The position numbers were made by a program, and so were the translations under genes. Below, piece by piece: positions 11,431-23,848 of a DNA stretch of 64,000 bases. The notes under the pieces were generated by a model, which was not told the DNA's origin, made no database searches, and saw only the letters and a list, made by a program, of their open reading frames with translations. Source of the DNA: Glandiceps talaboti (taxonomy: Eukaryota > Hemichordata > Enteropneusta > Spengelidae). Location of the stretch: NCBI RefSeq assembly GCF_964340395.1, contig NC_135563.1, positions 19,992,151 through 20,056,150 of the forward strand, read 5' to 3'. Positions within the stretch are counted from its first letter, which is position 1. Each line of letters opens with the position of its first letter.

Positions 11431-13445
11431 AAGTATCATTTCGTTAAAGTGTAGTATCTTGTCATCGAGTGGTTCATATTATTGATATAGGCCTCGGTTG
11501 ACTTTCTGTCAAAAGAAAATCACCATAAGGGAAAGTAAGCTAAACTGTCAACAATACTAACTATCCTTGGGGAAATTAAGCTGGATTCTCTTCATTTTAA
11601 AACCACAAAGAAGTCACTGAATATTTACAAAAGCTTTACAATTATACCTAATTATGGTTATCGATAATTGGCATATTTCTAGATATTCCTTTGTCCGACG
11701 TATTTAAGATAAAAAAATAGCTAGTTCAAAAAGGGGCTCTTAAGAAAAGTTGCTATGGTTCCGAATGATTAGGGTCGTTAAGATTTATGGGCGCGAAGAA
11801 ATTAAGTCCTTGGAGATTTATAAGGAGAATCAATATAGAGAGAGTTTATCAGTGCATGTAGTTCAATAGCAACTTGTCTTGTGGCAAATCTTGGATTTGA
11901 TGCAACAACACTGAGTGGATAACAACAACGCCAATCACCAGGCCTGGAAGACAGTTACAAAACAAGGCCGTCATAATTAAAGAAATATTCTCCATTAGTA
12001 TATTTGTAAGCAATTGCCTATTAAAGTTAGAGTAAGGACCTGTTGATTTTTCACCTATACTGTACTCTCAAAATATGTTACACTTTGACCTGTATTGCTA
12101 GAATGCAAATTTCTGGACTCATATATACATAAGATAATACCATAATGTAATAACATTGGATACACTAGTCTAGGATGTCTGTGGTCATAGTACACCAGTC
12201 TTCCTGATTAAATATGAAATACCCGGATGAGGATTTGAGATCACTATCAGCCATTTATTAGAGTCTGGAAGTAGAAATATTTTCATTATGCTGCGTATTA
12301 TTTTACGTCTAATCTTTTTTTTTTTTTAAATATGATGATTTAAGTAAATAATAAGAAACCCATCATAAGAGAAATCTTGCACAGAAAAACACAGACGGAG
12401 AGTGTAGACACATTCCAAATTAAAACTGTTATAGTAAACATTGTCGTCGATCGACGGTAGTAATACAAATGGAAATTAAATATGAACGCAGCTGGTGGAA
12501 TTGAATGGAAATATCGATCTGCATTCCCTTTGCTATGAATCATTCCATAATCGATATTTTTTTTCACCAAAATTAAAAGGCTGTCTTTGATAAGCCAAAC
12601 GATAATCCCTTCTACAAATTATGTCAAAATGCCTGAAGATATTCTAAAGTAAACTGCAATATTTTGACTCTTAAGAGACTGGGGCATTGTCAGCTGTTAT
12701 CAGATAAAAAAATCGTTATTAATGCATCTTTGAAGTACCCTCTACAGACATGAATATATTAGTCACTGTAGGATACATTAAACTGTAAAAGAGACAAATA
12801 CAGTTTTCGGTTGGTAAATAAACTACACCTCGGCTAAATTTGAAATTAATGATTATCAATAAAATGGTGCAAGCAAAGATGTCTAAATTGGTCATACATA
12901 TTTTGTGCATGTAACGTTTTATATTCTGTAATTTTCATTAAATGCCAAACCTTGGATGAAAAATACAAATGGACTTTTCTTTAACTGTAGAATATTCTAC
13001 TCGCTATAGTATCAAGAACATCAAAAGTAACCTAATATAATGGTTATCCCCTTGTTAAAACCCTTGATAATATATACATTGTACAAAAAATGTAGGAAAC
13101 CTAGCCTTTTTTAAAGTTTGAAATACATAGACATGGCAATTTGAAGTTTCTGTGGTTTTAAACAAAATCAAAATAGTAGTTCACAAACGATGGTATTGCT
13201 ACTAAATTTCATATGTACCCACAAGACCATTGGGTACAATTCTTACTGATAGACAAGCCTTACTATCAAAGCAGCAATTCTGTCATTTTGCATTGGAACT
13301 GTCGAGACTACCTTAATACCAACTGTTTTCTATGCTTACTGCAAGTTGTATAAAGTGTCCAACACATACCTTCATAACAACATGCAGGTTCATAGATCGC
13401 CGATCAGTTGACAAACGCATGTACTATGAAACCACATAGACTATA
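11431..13445. other. non-coding DNA
   Basis: Frames at 12340-12570 and 12719-12910 have no recognisable features. No repeats beyond short T and A runs were seen. Confidence 0.55.
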
Positions 13446-13449
13446 GAGT

Positions 13450-13935
13450 TTTAAATAGGTGACACGATGTTTTGTTTTTACATTTCACAAGCCCTTTTGC
13501 TACGAACTACACAAACAAACTACATGCACTGGTAGCTCACCAGACTCATCAGACGATGAAGTACACTTTATGTTTTATTGTAAGTTTTACAAGAATCTAA
13601 GGAAAGCATTACTTGATAAAATAATACATTCAATGCAAAACTTCAGTCATATGGACATATACGATAAACTTCATCATTTAATGTTAACATTTCCTATAGA
13701 CACTGCAAACTTTTTTACCTGAAGCATTTAACCGTAGGAAAACCTATATTTACAATTAAAACGTATGTGATATTGATTCATTTATGTATTTAATTTGAAA
13801 TTTTTTGTGACCTATAAGTCAGAGGGTTGGATGTGTCTATTTTGTTTGTAAATTTTATTTAAGCATTATATAATTTGATAAGTCCACATAGGACACCGTA
13901 ATAAATAATAACATAACACTAACATAACGATAGCG
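13450..13935 (+). pseudogene. 3' end of a decayed non-LTR retrotransposon (RT ORF C-terminus)
   Basis: The open frame 13459-13722 contains DDEVHFMFYCKFYKNLRKAL and, further on, DKLHHLM. This matches the C-terminal pattern of many invertebrate LINE reverse-transcriptase proteins (acidic run, VHF-hydrophobic-C-x3-Y-x2-LR, then DKL-x2-LM). A frame change near 13710 restores the usual ending EAFNRRKTYIYN before a stop at about 13761. The trailing 3' UTR-like sequence ends near an AATAAATAA at about 13900. The reading is broken and lacks the catalytic domains, so it is a dead fragment. The family assignment is from pattern memory; a DNA transposon C-terminus is less likely. Confidence 0.55.
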
Positions 13936-14279
13936 TGCACGCTCATGAAATTGTATATTTCTATGCCATTTGTAACATAAAACTTTGTGTAAGGCGTAAA
14001 AATCAACCCCTAAATGAAACTATTAGTCACTCTGGTTTGGTAGTACTTTAGTTAGCGATCTTCGAAATAGTGTCCAAATGACGGTAGTATTTGTCGTAAA
14101 CAATTTACATTTTGTATTCTAATTCACGAGGGTTTGAAATTTTGTTTCGTCGTTTCCAGAGCTAGAGTGAAATGGTCAAATTTTCTCACTTTTCTCTCAG
14201 GTACACATTTTAAATTGAGGATAAAAGCTTATCAAAAAGTAAAACAGTTGGAAATATACTGTCTTTGACGAAGACCAAC

Positions 14280-14690
14280 ATTAGCCTAATACAAAGCGCA
14301 CAGAACTCCACGTCTCTCCTCAACACTCAAATAAAAAACCGAGACTAGAATGCAACTTCTTTGGCTTCCAATCACGTACAGAATTCAGTTCAAAATCCTA
14401 CTTCATACTTACAAATCTACACGCGGACTTGCACCTGAATAGCTTGTTGAACTCATACTGTGGAACGACCACACATGAACTCTACTTTCTAGTTATCTTG
14501 AAATCATCCTCAAAGTGCCGAGAACCAGACTTTAATCCTACTTTGATTCATTCATCTACACTTCTGCAGCTCCGTGAAATTAGCACCAACTATCGGAATA
14601 TTTGCCTATTCCAGAGAGCTTACTATGACTTGTTTTTCTACAGCGCTATAGAACATATATAATGGTTACTAGGCGCTCTATACATATTTT
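14280..14690 (+). pseudogene. decayed LINE (CR1/L2/Jockey-like) RT C-terminus and 3' end
   Basis: Translation from about 14350 gives LLWLPITYRIQFKILLHTYK then RGLAPE, a stop, LVEL. This corresponds to the well-known LxWLPxxxRIxFKILLxTYKxxxGLAPxYLxEL block at the C-terminal side of CR1/L2/Jockey reverse transcriptases. Later LKVPRTRL and, in the same frame, SAAP followed by stops match the usual LKVPRTRL and AAPxLWN blocks. Several in-frame stops mark it as dead. The 3' end GGCGCTCTATACATATTTTT (about 14672-14691) runs straight into a pentanucleotide array, typical of LINE tails. Confidence 0.65.
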
Positions 14691-14873
14691 TATCATATCA
14701 TATCATATCATGTCATGTCATGTCATGTCGTGTCATGTCACATCACATTCACATTCACAATCACATCAAATCACATCACATCACATCACGTCACATGACA
14801 TGACATCACATTCACATCATATTCATATTGTATCACATCACATCACATCACATCACATCACATCACACCACAC
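14691..14873. repeat. pentanucleotide array (TCATA/TCATG/TCACA)n, likely LINE tail expansion
   Basis: Runs of 5-bp units change from TCATA to TCATG to TCACA along the array. It begins at the 3' end of the LINE remnant. The open frame 14662-14910 is a read-through of this array and not a gene. Confidence 0.9.
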
Positions 14874-14879
14874 CTTAAC

Positions 14880-17485
14880 CACAAGACCAACTCCCTTCAC
14901 AGTGAAATGAAAGAGTTATTAATGATGTTTCGTGATACCGAATAATGCTTTTCCAACACTATCTCAATTTTGTGAATTTTCATCAAGTGCTTCATTAACT
15001 CCATCTAAAACGAATTACATTGTTGTAACATGGAAGGAAGGATATTCATATATTTGCAATATTTTCAATACAGTTGGACTTTGAACACAAGGTCACGTCT
15101 ATTTTAACAACAATATACAATGTATAGGAACAATGTAGTTGCTGCTGTATGTCCTTCCAGATGGCACAGCACGAGGACAGTAAATTATACGAAAGTAGGT
15201 GTTATCGTGGTGTTGTTGCGAGTACTAAAGTTCTGTAATTCTCTCTTATACCCTGATAACATGAATAACAGGCAATGATAGGTAGCTGCGTAGTGTAAAC
15301 GATTGACAATTGGTTTCTTGTCAGAAACGGCGCCATTTTGTTCCTGATGTGGACATCATACACATAATTATATGCGAATCCATCAAGTATCATTTTACAT
15401 ATATATGTACGTAGATCTAAAGAAATGTATGAATAAACAATAAAGATAAATTAATAATAAATAGGTATATGAATAAAATAATAAATTTATTAATTATGGA
15501 TTAATATACTAAATAATTAAGTGGTGGATATACTGAATAATTAAGAGATAATTAATTGGATGAAGAGATAAATAAGCAAATCAATGATTTTTTGCCAGAT
15601 AAATGAATGAGTAATAGATGTATTAGTATATGAGCGATTATGTAATTACAAGCACAAATAAGCAAAGAAAGTATGAATATATAAGTGCTCACAATTTTCC
15701 TTTTGAGTCACAGATAAATCAAAATTCACATGGAAGTTGCTACCGTAATGTTTCTATTTATCGTTTTCTCTAGTTTGGACTTACAAACTTCAGTATGCAC
15801 TGTGTATAGAATAAACAGCTTACTCAATAATCAATAAACTTAGTAAAGGAAAAGAGCTTTTGATGGGATAGTTTGAGTTAGACAGGTTATCTTTCAATCA
15901 TTTCTATACATTTTTAGTGAAGTGTCGCTTCCCAGAGACATTGATGTGAATAATGTATGATAATGGGGTAAGATGTCACACGAGATCCACACGTTTTATG
16001 TGCATATATCTATAAATGTACATGAGATGTGATGACAAGGGGATTTACGTACTTCGTAAAACACTCGTGGAATTGTATATTAGCAATTTGATCGATCTAA
16101 TTAAAAAATAAACCCGCCACAGTGACTGCTTTTAGTTCTTTGGCGTTACCTGGTCGTTTATTTCTCTTTTTGAAAATTGTGTCTTTAACTCCGTTGTTTC
16201 ATTCTTTTGACAAACACGAGTTTTGATAAATACGGTGGAAGCCAGTTGACTAGAAACAAATTGTCTGGTTTCGACAAAACTAATGACTAAAATTACCAAT
16301 ATCTTATCGCGATCGTCTGGCTCGACAAAAGTTAAATTTTCAGACATGCACGAATATGCGTGTACAGTTTTACAAAGAATGTGACTTGGCGATGATCTGT
16401 TAGGGTAATGGTAGCTCACTCAAAGAAACTCTGTCGCAATGCTGATAATATTGTTACTACGTAATATACTGACAAGAAGCAGTGCGAGTTAAATTTTAGT
16501 CAAACCAAGCAACGATTTGTTTCAACTCCACAGATTCCCACTGTAGCTGAGTATGAACGCACAGCTATCACAACACGGATATTTTTCCTTGGTTAGCTTT
16601 TCAACAAAGACATTCATTCTTAAACTACTCATGGTGACAATCGCCAGGAATATTAATTTGTGAAATATATCACCATAAACAATTGCTATGATCGATCTCT
16701 CAGGTGTATTAATAAAATAGCGTTGTCATTAGCAACGGGACATCGATGGCATAACCCATGTCCAAATAAACTTAATAGAGAGTTCAATGGATAACAACAT
16801 CCTCTCAACATTGTTATCAAACACAATAATGTAAGACAGTAAGTTTGTTTTATCGTTCACCTAATAAGTAAAATATGACTGAAGGAATTAAGCCGAATGG
16901 GTCTAACGGAAACAAACTCTAACTCATGCGTGTTATCTTCTAAGTTAAAACTGTCCCCCTTCTCGAAGGACACTTTTAGTAAATACTTTTCATCAAATCG
17001 TGTCCTGGTGTGTGAAATAAAAAAAACATGCTTTATCTACTTAGAGCAATGAAGCTGTAGATGGAGTACTGTATACGACATGTAATGTTTTCCCCTTGAA
17101 TACTGAAAGATTGTTTAGCAAATATCTTTACATATTCATGTCTAAGATACTAAGTTAACTGTTTCTGTGAGTCTCGTGGTACGTTTTCTGTTTGACAAGG
17201 AGAATGTATTATTCTTTGAATGAGTTCACTTATATAGTTGAACTTTGGCAGATTTTTCACCGTTACAACTTATTAAAATGCATGCAAGCAAATGATTGAA
17301 AACGACATTGTTGTGATTCCATCGTCTTTATCGTCACAGAAGATTGGTCCCTTGACTGACATGGTGTATGTTTAAACTTTCACCTTTGACGTACTCAAGG
17401 GTTTTTATCCATTTCTGTTTTTAAAGAAAAAACGATAACAATAAGGAATACATGCCATTATCATCCTAATAGTATTTACTTTATT
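14880..17485. other. non-coding DNA with a cryptically simple AT-rich patch
   Basis: Positions about 15420-15670 are a degenerate AATA/TTAATAA-rich patch with a partial direct repeat of ATACTRAATAATTAAG (about 15507-15545). The minus frame 16132-16419 (95 codons) has no recognisable domain. No gene is supported. Confidence 0.5.
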
Positions 17486-17488
17486 ACA

Positions 17489-17546
17489 TGTTGTTGTTGT
17501 TGTTATTGTTGTTATTATTAGTGGTGGTGGTGGTGGTGTGTGTGTC
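17489..17546. repeat. (TTG)n-(GGT)n-(GT)n microsatellite
   Basis: TTG/TTA triplets change to GGT triplets and then to GT dinucleotides within about 58 bp. Confidence 0.9.
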
Positions 17547-20420
17547 AGACTCTGTCTTTGTTTTGGAAGAAATAGATGTTTGGAATTGGTCGTATTCAAA
17601 ATCCCCACTCACTGATATTCATTAGCTGTTTATGTAACATTTCTTAACTAAGACAGGTGTCATGATGTGTTTTGGAGAAATGCGATACTATCATTTCGAA
17701 ATTGTTTGGGTTCTTATTTACATTCTATTTCTCGTATTTGTTATGCATTACGGTACTACTATGTCAATGAATTTTATGTGCCCTGTTAATTTTGGATGGA
17801 CAGATTTCAAAGTATCACTTCTTGTTTTATGAGTTACTTTGCGATATCAAATATGCAAATGTATGCAACTATGTCTTACAGTTCACAAATTTGTAAAACT
17901 ATTCTCAGTAACCAGTACATATGGTCGACGAAACTCTTTGAATACACAAAACGATATTAAGTTATCAATAGCTTATGGTCGTTCCTGTTTCTGGGTACTA
18001 ACCATGCCAGGCTTAAGCTTTAGCTGTCAGCTTGTTTTTCTTTACGTGAATGTTGTCACCACGGTCATTCAGTAATGTAAGACAGTACACCTGCCAAATG
18101 ACTGTCAATTAAACTTTGAACTTTACCACGTATCTTCTCATTAAATCTGATTACTTCACCCACAATAGCATGAGGTTACATCTTATCAGATCTTCAAGCT
18201 TGTGCTGTCTTCGTGTTTACAATACGTGTACGTATCTAGTTTTATCTCAACTAACACCACTCATGCGACTGTAAATATTGTAAATGTAGTCAGGTCTCTG
18301 AATGCAAATAACCTTGTTTTTTTTCAAAGTGAAACTTCAATCCACGTATATTCAGTGATATTTCGTCGACTGTTAAGTAGATAAGTATAACAAACGCACT
18401 GCACACTGTTTAATAGCTCCATTTGTAGTTTTAGTAGACTCTCCTTCCCAGTTACAAAACACGTTTTCACACCACAAAAAGTACGTATAAAGCAAAATAA
18501 AAATGGTTCATGGTTTTAATACGAATTCCAAAGTGCATACAATGTAAAAACTCAAAGTATAGGAATATAAGAATTCATCAAAAACAGCGTTGAATTGTGT
18601 GTGTATCTTCATATTAGGCTGGGGTGGGGGTGGGGGTGGGGATGGGGAGTATTTGGCTCCAGGGCGTACAATTTCACAGACAAATATATACATTTCAAAG
18701 TTTGGTGAATCTGAACATTCGTTTCTATAAACAATGATCAAAATTGATATTTCTTGTGAGCAACCTCAGATTTAACATTGTGGCAATTCTTTCATATATA
18801 GCTTTATTGTTTTGTTTATCTACTAACGAACTGACTACATAGGTTGACGGCAAACCGACACTCGGTTATAATGGTTCTAGTAGTTCGGTGGAAATAATCG
18901 ATAAAAACTATCAAAGAGTTGTACCTATAGTATTTCTTTCCCCTTATTGTATCTCTCTTGTGTACTAAATGTACGCGGAATGAATGCAGAGGATCGAGGC
19001 ACATTTTCGGATACCATTCGGATAGTTTTGTTTGTGCTAATTTAACAATACTATCCAGCTTTGAGAGCACAAACAAGGACACAGCTAATGATTACTACTT
19101 TGCAGTTCATTGAATTGCGATCTTACCGGGCATTGTTTGTTTGATTAATTATTATTTTGTTTTTTCCTACTAATTGTAACTAAAGCAGATGACTATCGTT
19201 TGAGTGGTTGGCGTAGTAACACACCCGACTAAAAGCCATTTATTTCATCCTTGAGGATAACTAACGATGATTCACTTCATTAAAACACTCATTAGTAAGT
19301 CCTTGTTACCCGGACATTCTTTGTCGATGTCTAGTGAAGCACACTTGATTTACCGAGAAACCATAAGTGTCACCAATGAAATACAGTTCAAGGAGACACT
19401 CCTGTAAAAACCAATGATTCTTTGTTAAAAAAGTACAGATGTTCAAAGGCGCGCTAAGTCGTCTGTAATACTACATACACTTACTTACCTCGGGCATTCA
19501 GACGCTTTCGTCTTTATGTTTATGCACGCTGGATTTTCTTACTTAAGTTCGTGTATTGATTTACAGAGTTTAGTAAGACTTAATAGCGAGATGCACTTTA
19601 AACACCTTTCGAAATGAATACATGTAGGTTTACTATCATCTTTGTCTAATCCCTCGCGGTGAACTATAATAAAGGGGTGTTTATGCGAGTTTATGTTGTG
19701 AGTAGTCTGGTAGTCTGTACATTTATTACATGTATGTCTGTCTTCTGTCGCATCCTCAAGCTATAGACACAGTCACTCGATTATTAGTTTAACTTTTAGA
19801 ATACTAATGACCATATTTCCACGATATTTAGATTCGTGTTTGTTTAGGATGACCTTGAAATGTGATAATGTAGACTTGATAAAAGTATCTTTTGGTAAAC
19901 AAGCCTAGATAATCGATACGTTTAACGACTATGTTTACCACGATGGAACGCCATAACCTACAATCTTGATGATCAGTTAACGTACATGGATTTGAGTATT
20001 ACAATTGAAGTTTTTTGGCATGACACGTGTGTAATTCTAGGATTCACTTTCTAAGCCTTTTATCCCATCCCCGTATACTTGCTTTGGCTCAGATCTGTCT
20101 TAGTTTCAACACGTGGAATAATAAGAAACAGTAACCCTATCTATTCTTAGTTCTCGTATTTAACGTAATGTATTAGAAATACCTTGTGTTTGCAAGCACT
20201 ATTTATGTATATATAGCCAACTGAAAAATGTAAAGCTTATTTACAAACTATCAATATTTACATCAATTCAGTGTAATGGGAGTTTTGTCAATCAATTTTG
20301 AAGAATTTCTCTTTGAATGTTCAATGATTTACCAAATATTACTTTCCGTCACTTTCAAGCTTAGACTGGACAACGTGTACGATGTTGCAAGAGAAAGGGA
20401 TATCAATAATGCATTTGTTT

Positions 20421-20424
<4 letters not shown>
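17547..20424. other. non-coding DNA
   Basis: A G-rich run (18621-18648) is the only strong local feature. A weak tRNA-like/SINE-like segment at about 19196-19300 resembles 21125-21235. Short open frames have no recognisable motif. Confidence 0.5.
18621..18648 (+). repeat. (GGGGTG)n G-rich run with G-quadruplex potential
   Basis: Five runs of four or five G are separated by single T or AT, which meets the usual G-quadruplex pattern on the plus strand. Confidence 0.8.
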
Positions 20425-20451
<27 letters not shown>

Positions 20452-20640
20452 GTGCGTGCGTGCGTGTGTATGTCTGTATCATCATTTTCTCAAAAACGGC
20501 TGGCACAGTTGTAAGAAAATTTGGTGCATTATTCTTTAGGGTACTATGACTAGAGCTGATCAGGTTTTGGTAAACATTCCATGAATATTAATGATCGTTT
20601 TGCACAATGATTTTCTGTACTTAGGTTATACTCTTCAAAC
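20425..20640 (+). repeat. (TG)n(CGTG)n microsatellite plus dispersed repeat copy B
   Basis: TG and CGTG units (20425-20476) lead into a body of about 165 bp that aligns with the reverse complement of 6181-6400. Shared blocks include GAATATTAATGATCGTTT and AATGATTTTCTGTA. The open frame 20276-20539 runs across it and is not a gene. Confidence 0.7.
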
Positions 20641-21735
20641 ACAACCAATCGCACATTGTATGTTGCATTCCATCAGTTATTGTGTGTAGGAACGAAAATC
20701 TAAAGACTTTGCCATTACGGAAGGCATTCAGTTTAAATCTGATAATCATATACATTCAATGAATGTGTATTATGAATCGTAATAAGTTATTGGTTAATTG
20801 ACTGATTGAGACTAGAATAAATAGTTTCTGTCGTATGACTGTCTCAGTAAGCTAAATGCTAAACTATTGAACTATTGTACTAGATAGAGAATGGAAAATC
20901 GTGGTTCCTATGACTATCCATGTATATCAGATGTTTACGATCGCCATTGCTAACAATGATTGCTGAATAAATACAATCATGGATAAACCATAAACGTGAT
21001 ATCAATAATTCAAAGGTAAACATAACATTTCTGTATTTTCAGACAAATTTTGAATGGTCGGAAGGAAGGTTCCACACCATACATAATTTATGCTACACTC
21101 TTTTCGCAATCAGTGATATATAAGTATGGAGCCGGTGGTTGAGTAGGCGTAACGGAAACAATCACAGCACATTTGCTTTATCCTTGAAGCTTACTAATGA
21201 TGATCCCTCTTGTTGAAGGACAAGATATCATGTACTCATCTCATTGACACATCGTTTTCTGATATCAGAAGAGATACATTTGACCTGTAGTAACAAATGT
21301 AAATCCTAGTTGTGATACCACTTCAAGGATGCTATGTAATACCCACAAGCACCATGTTGTAAAGTCAATGGACTTCCGACTTAATGGCCATGAGAGGGTC
21401 TCTGATACAGAGACGTGGACAACTTTGTTCTATCTGTCGCTAATGAGGTATTGCTGTCAGTGACCCTTGAACTCTTTTAGTTGCTTATCATACTGTCTAC
21501 CTTCATACATGTACATACCCCTCTCTCCTCCCTCCCTCCCTCCCTCACCACTCCCCCCCAGAGGTCTATGTTTGGTTAGATTACTGTGTGTCATTAACGT
21601 GCATTAATGTTATCAAGTACTCTAAGCAAAATGAGAGAAAGGAAGCCAGGTAGACATATTGTGAGGAAATAAAGCAGAAATATATAAATTTAATATGTGT
21701 TTGTCTTAATTGCTTACGTTAATGTTTTATAACAA
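20641..21735. other. non-coding DNA
   Basis: This holds a possible second copy of a SINE-like segment (about 21125-21235) and a CCCT-rich microsatellite (21528-21546). No gene is seen. Confidence 0.5.
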
Positions 21736-21739
21736 CTAC

Positions 21740-23000
21740 TTTTTAATAGGCGGATACTTTCATCGGGCCAGTCGCGCTAGGGACTCGTCAAGTTTATGAT
21801 TGGCCTTATAGTCCTGGTATCTGACTCTGAGTCTCATTGATGTCTGTTGCATATACCATCTTTTATCTGAACATTGTTAGCCTGTGTGCATTAAAACGCG
21901 AATCGTTCTTTGAAAGATTCATATCCGTCTACGATTTCGTCAAGGCTATCACAAGTTATCTGTACGAGCGCACCATACAAATATTACGTTAGAAGGGGAC
22001 ATTCGCCGATTTGGTTTAGTTTACGGTAGCTCACTGCAGTGCCACATTTCACACTCTTCAAAGATCTCTGAAGCATTTATAAAGTGCCAAGATACCACAA
22101 CACATTATTGTCTTTTCTTAATTGCAGGAGATTAATTCACGTCTTTTGCATGTAACTATACTAGCACAATTTTGCCTTCGGGGCCAAGAGCGCTAGCATT
22201 TCACCATTTTTCATAAACCCTGTGATTTTTTGGGCCGCTGATAATAACCTTCAAACTTGGTTATTCTGTTCAATTCACTTTACCACCACCACAACAACCA
22301 AAGAATGCACTAAATTGGTCGATTCCTACTTCAACAAAGAATCGATACAAATAAATAATTGAAAAGGAAGTTGCATATCGGATCGGAACCAGTCGCTTTT
22401 TATTATAGTGAAGAACTAACATGTTGAAGATGTGGAACCGGGCCCATTAAAGGCTCTTTCTCACGTTGTCGGTTCGTCCTCTTTTTAATTATTTATAGTC
22501 GCAATCTTATTATGAAACGAGCGACACCTTTAATGAAAGCAAATGCATTCATTGCTTTTACGTATTTCCTGCGCTAGCTTACTCTGCCAAGTCATTTAAA
22601 TGTAAAACTGACAAAGTTGGTCGCACCGGTAACTTTAGTAATGTCTCAAAAATTATACAATTTGCTTAGACGACTCTTACAAAGGAGCCGGCGTTTCCAA
22701 CGGGGAGTAATAAAAGTGCGCAGGCGTTTTAATGAGGAGAAGACAAGAAAAGGAAGGACGGTATAAAACGTTAAAAAGTAGGTCTATTCCCAACTTTATC
22801 GAGCGTGTCAATGACCCAGAAAGATGCCCAATAAAGATTTGGTTTCTACGATTTTGACTTTGCTAATAAAGCATTGAAGTGAAGATCAATTTATTGTAAA
22901 TACTGCTTCAGTTATTGGCACGTTTTTAAAGCAAGAAGCCACTTCCTTGCAATCGCTGATGTGTATCTGCTACATCCGCCATTACAGCTCTCGCACTGCG
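21740..23000. promoter_or_regulatory. repeat-free, compositionally balanced block; candidate conserved non-coding element
   Basis: This stretch has no microsatellites and has more G+C than its surroundings. It carries clustered motif-like words such as TTTTTAATTATTTATAG (about 22480-22497) and GAATCGATAC, and has no open frame of note. That texture is typical of developmental enhancers, but composition alone does not prove constraint. Confidence 0.25.
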
Positions 23001-23660
23001 TTTCCGATATATACGAGTATACCACTGTTGAAAACGATTCTAAGTAATTACTATCTTTCGACCACTGTCATAATTTGTTGTTCATCATCAAGGCGTGTTT
23101 TTGAGCAGGACTAGACGACTATCTATTCAGCTATAATTATGTTGGTACGTACAAATTCTTCAAAACGTATGATGGGTAAAACTACCTTATACCCAAACTT
23201 AACCTTTTTCAATATCATCTTTGAATTGTATCAGCGATACCATATCTTGCCAAGTTCAGGATTGTGTTACCAATTACGTTTTATATCGTGTTTAAAAGTT
23301 GCGTATTACATACATTAAGATGTTTGGACCACGTGACATGAGGTAATAGCACTGACTTAAATTAACTGGGTTATGATTTTTTTCGATCAAGCGACAATAT
23401 TCTTTAAAATATTATATTAAAATACCAATAATGAGACATTGTGTATTTTGATTAGAGGTCTATTTTATCCATATGTGGTATAGTAATAAGTTGAAATCAT
23501 GATTTATTGGTGGTATTGTTGGTGCTGGTGGTGGGGAGTGTTGTTTATGATGTGGACTCAAAATTAATTCATTAAATTTTTTTAATTTCTATTTCATGTA
23601 CATGTATATGTAATGTATTTTTTATGTATTTCTGTATAAACTTTATTTATGGATGCACTT
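23001..23660. other. non-coding DNA
   Basis: No open frame or repeat of note except a GGTGGT-type short run at about 23508-23535. Confidence 0.5.
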
Positions 23661-23666
23661 CTTTAA

Positions 23667-23848
23667 ACGAACGAACGAACAAACAAATGAATGAATGATG
23701 AATGAATAAATAAATAAAAATAAATAAATAAATAAAAATAATAATAATAAATAAATAAACAAAAATAAATAAACATACAAATAAATGACTAAATATAAAT
23801 AAATAAATAAATAAAATGAATAAAATAAATAAATAAATAAATAAACAA
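23667..23848. repeat. degenerate (GAAC/TGAA/AAAT)n tetranucleotide array
   Basis: GAAC units pass to TGAA units and then to a long, interrupted AAAT/AAT array. The upstream flank (GGATGCACTTCTTTAAACGAACGAAC) resembles a retroelement tail but is not diagnostic. Confidence 0.9.

Noticed and set aside
16132-16419. 95-codon minus-strand frame with somewhat protein-like composition
   Set aside because: No recognisable domain and no neighbouring exon-like signal.
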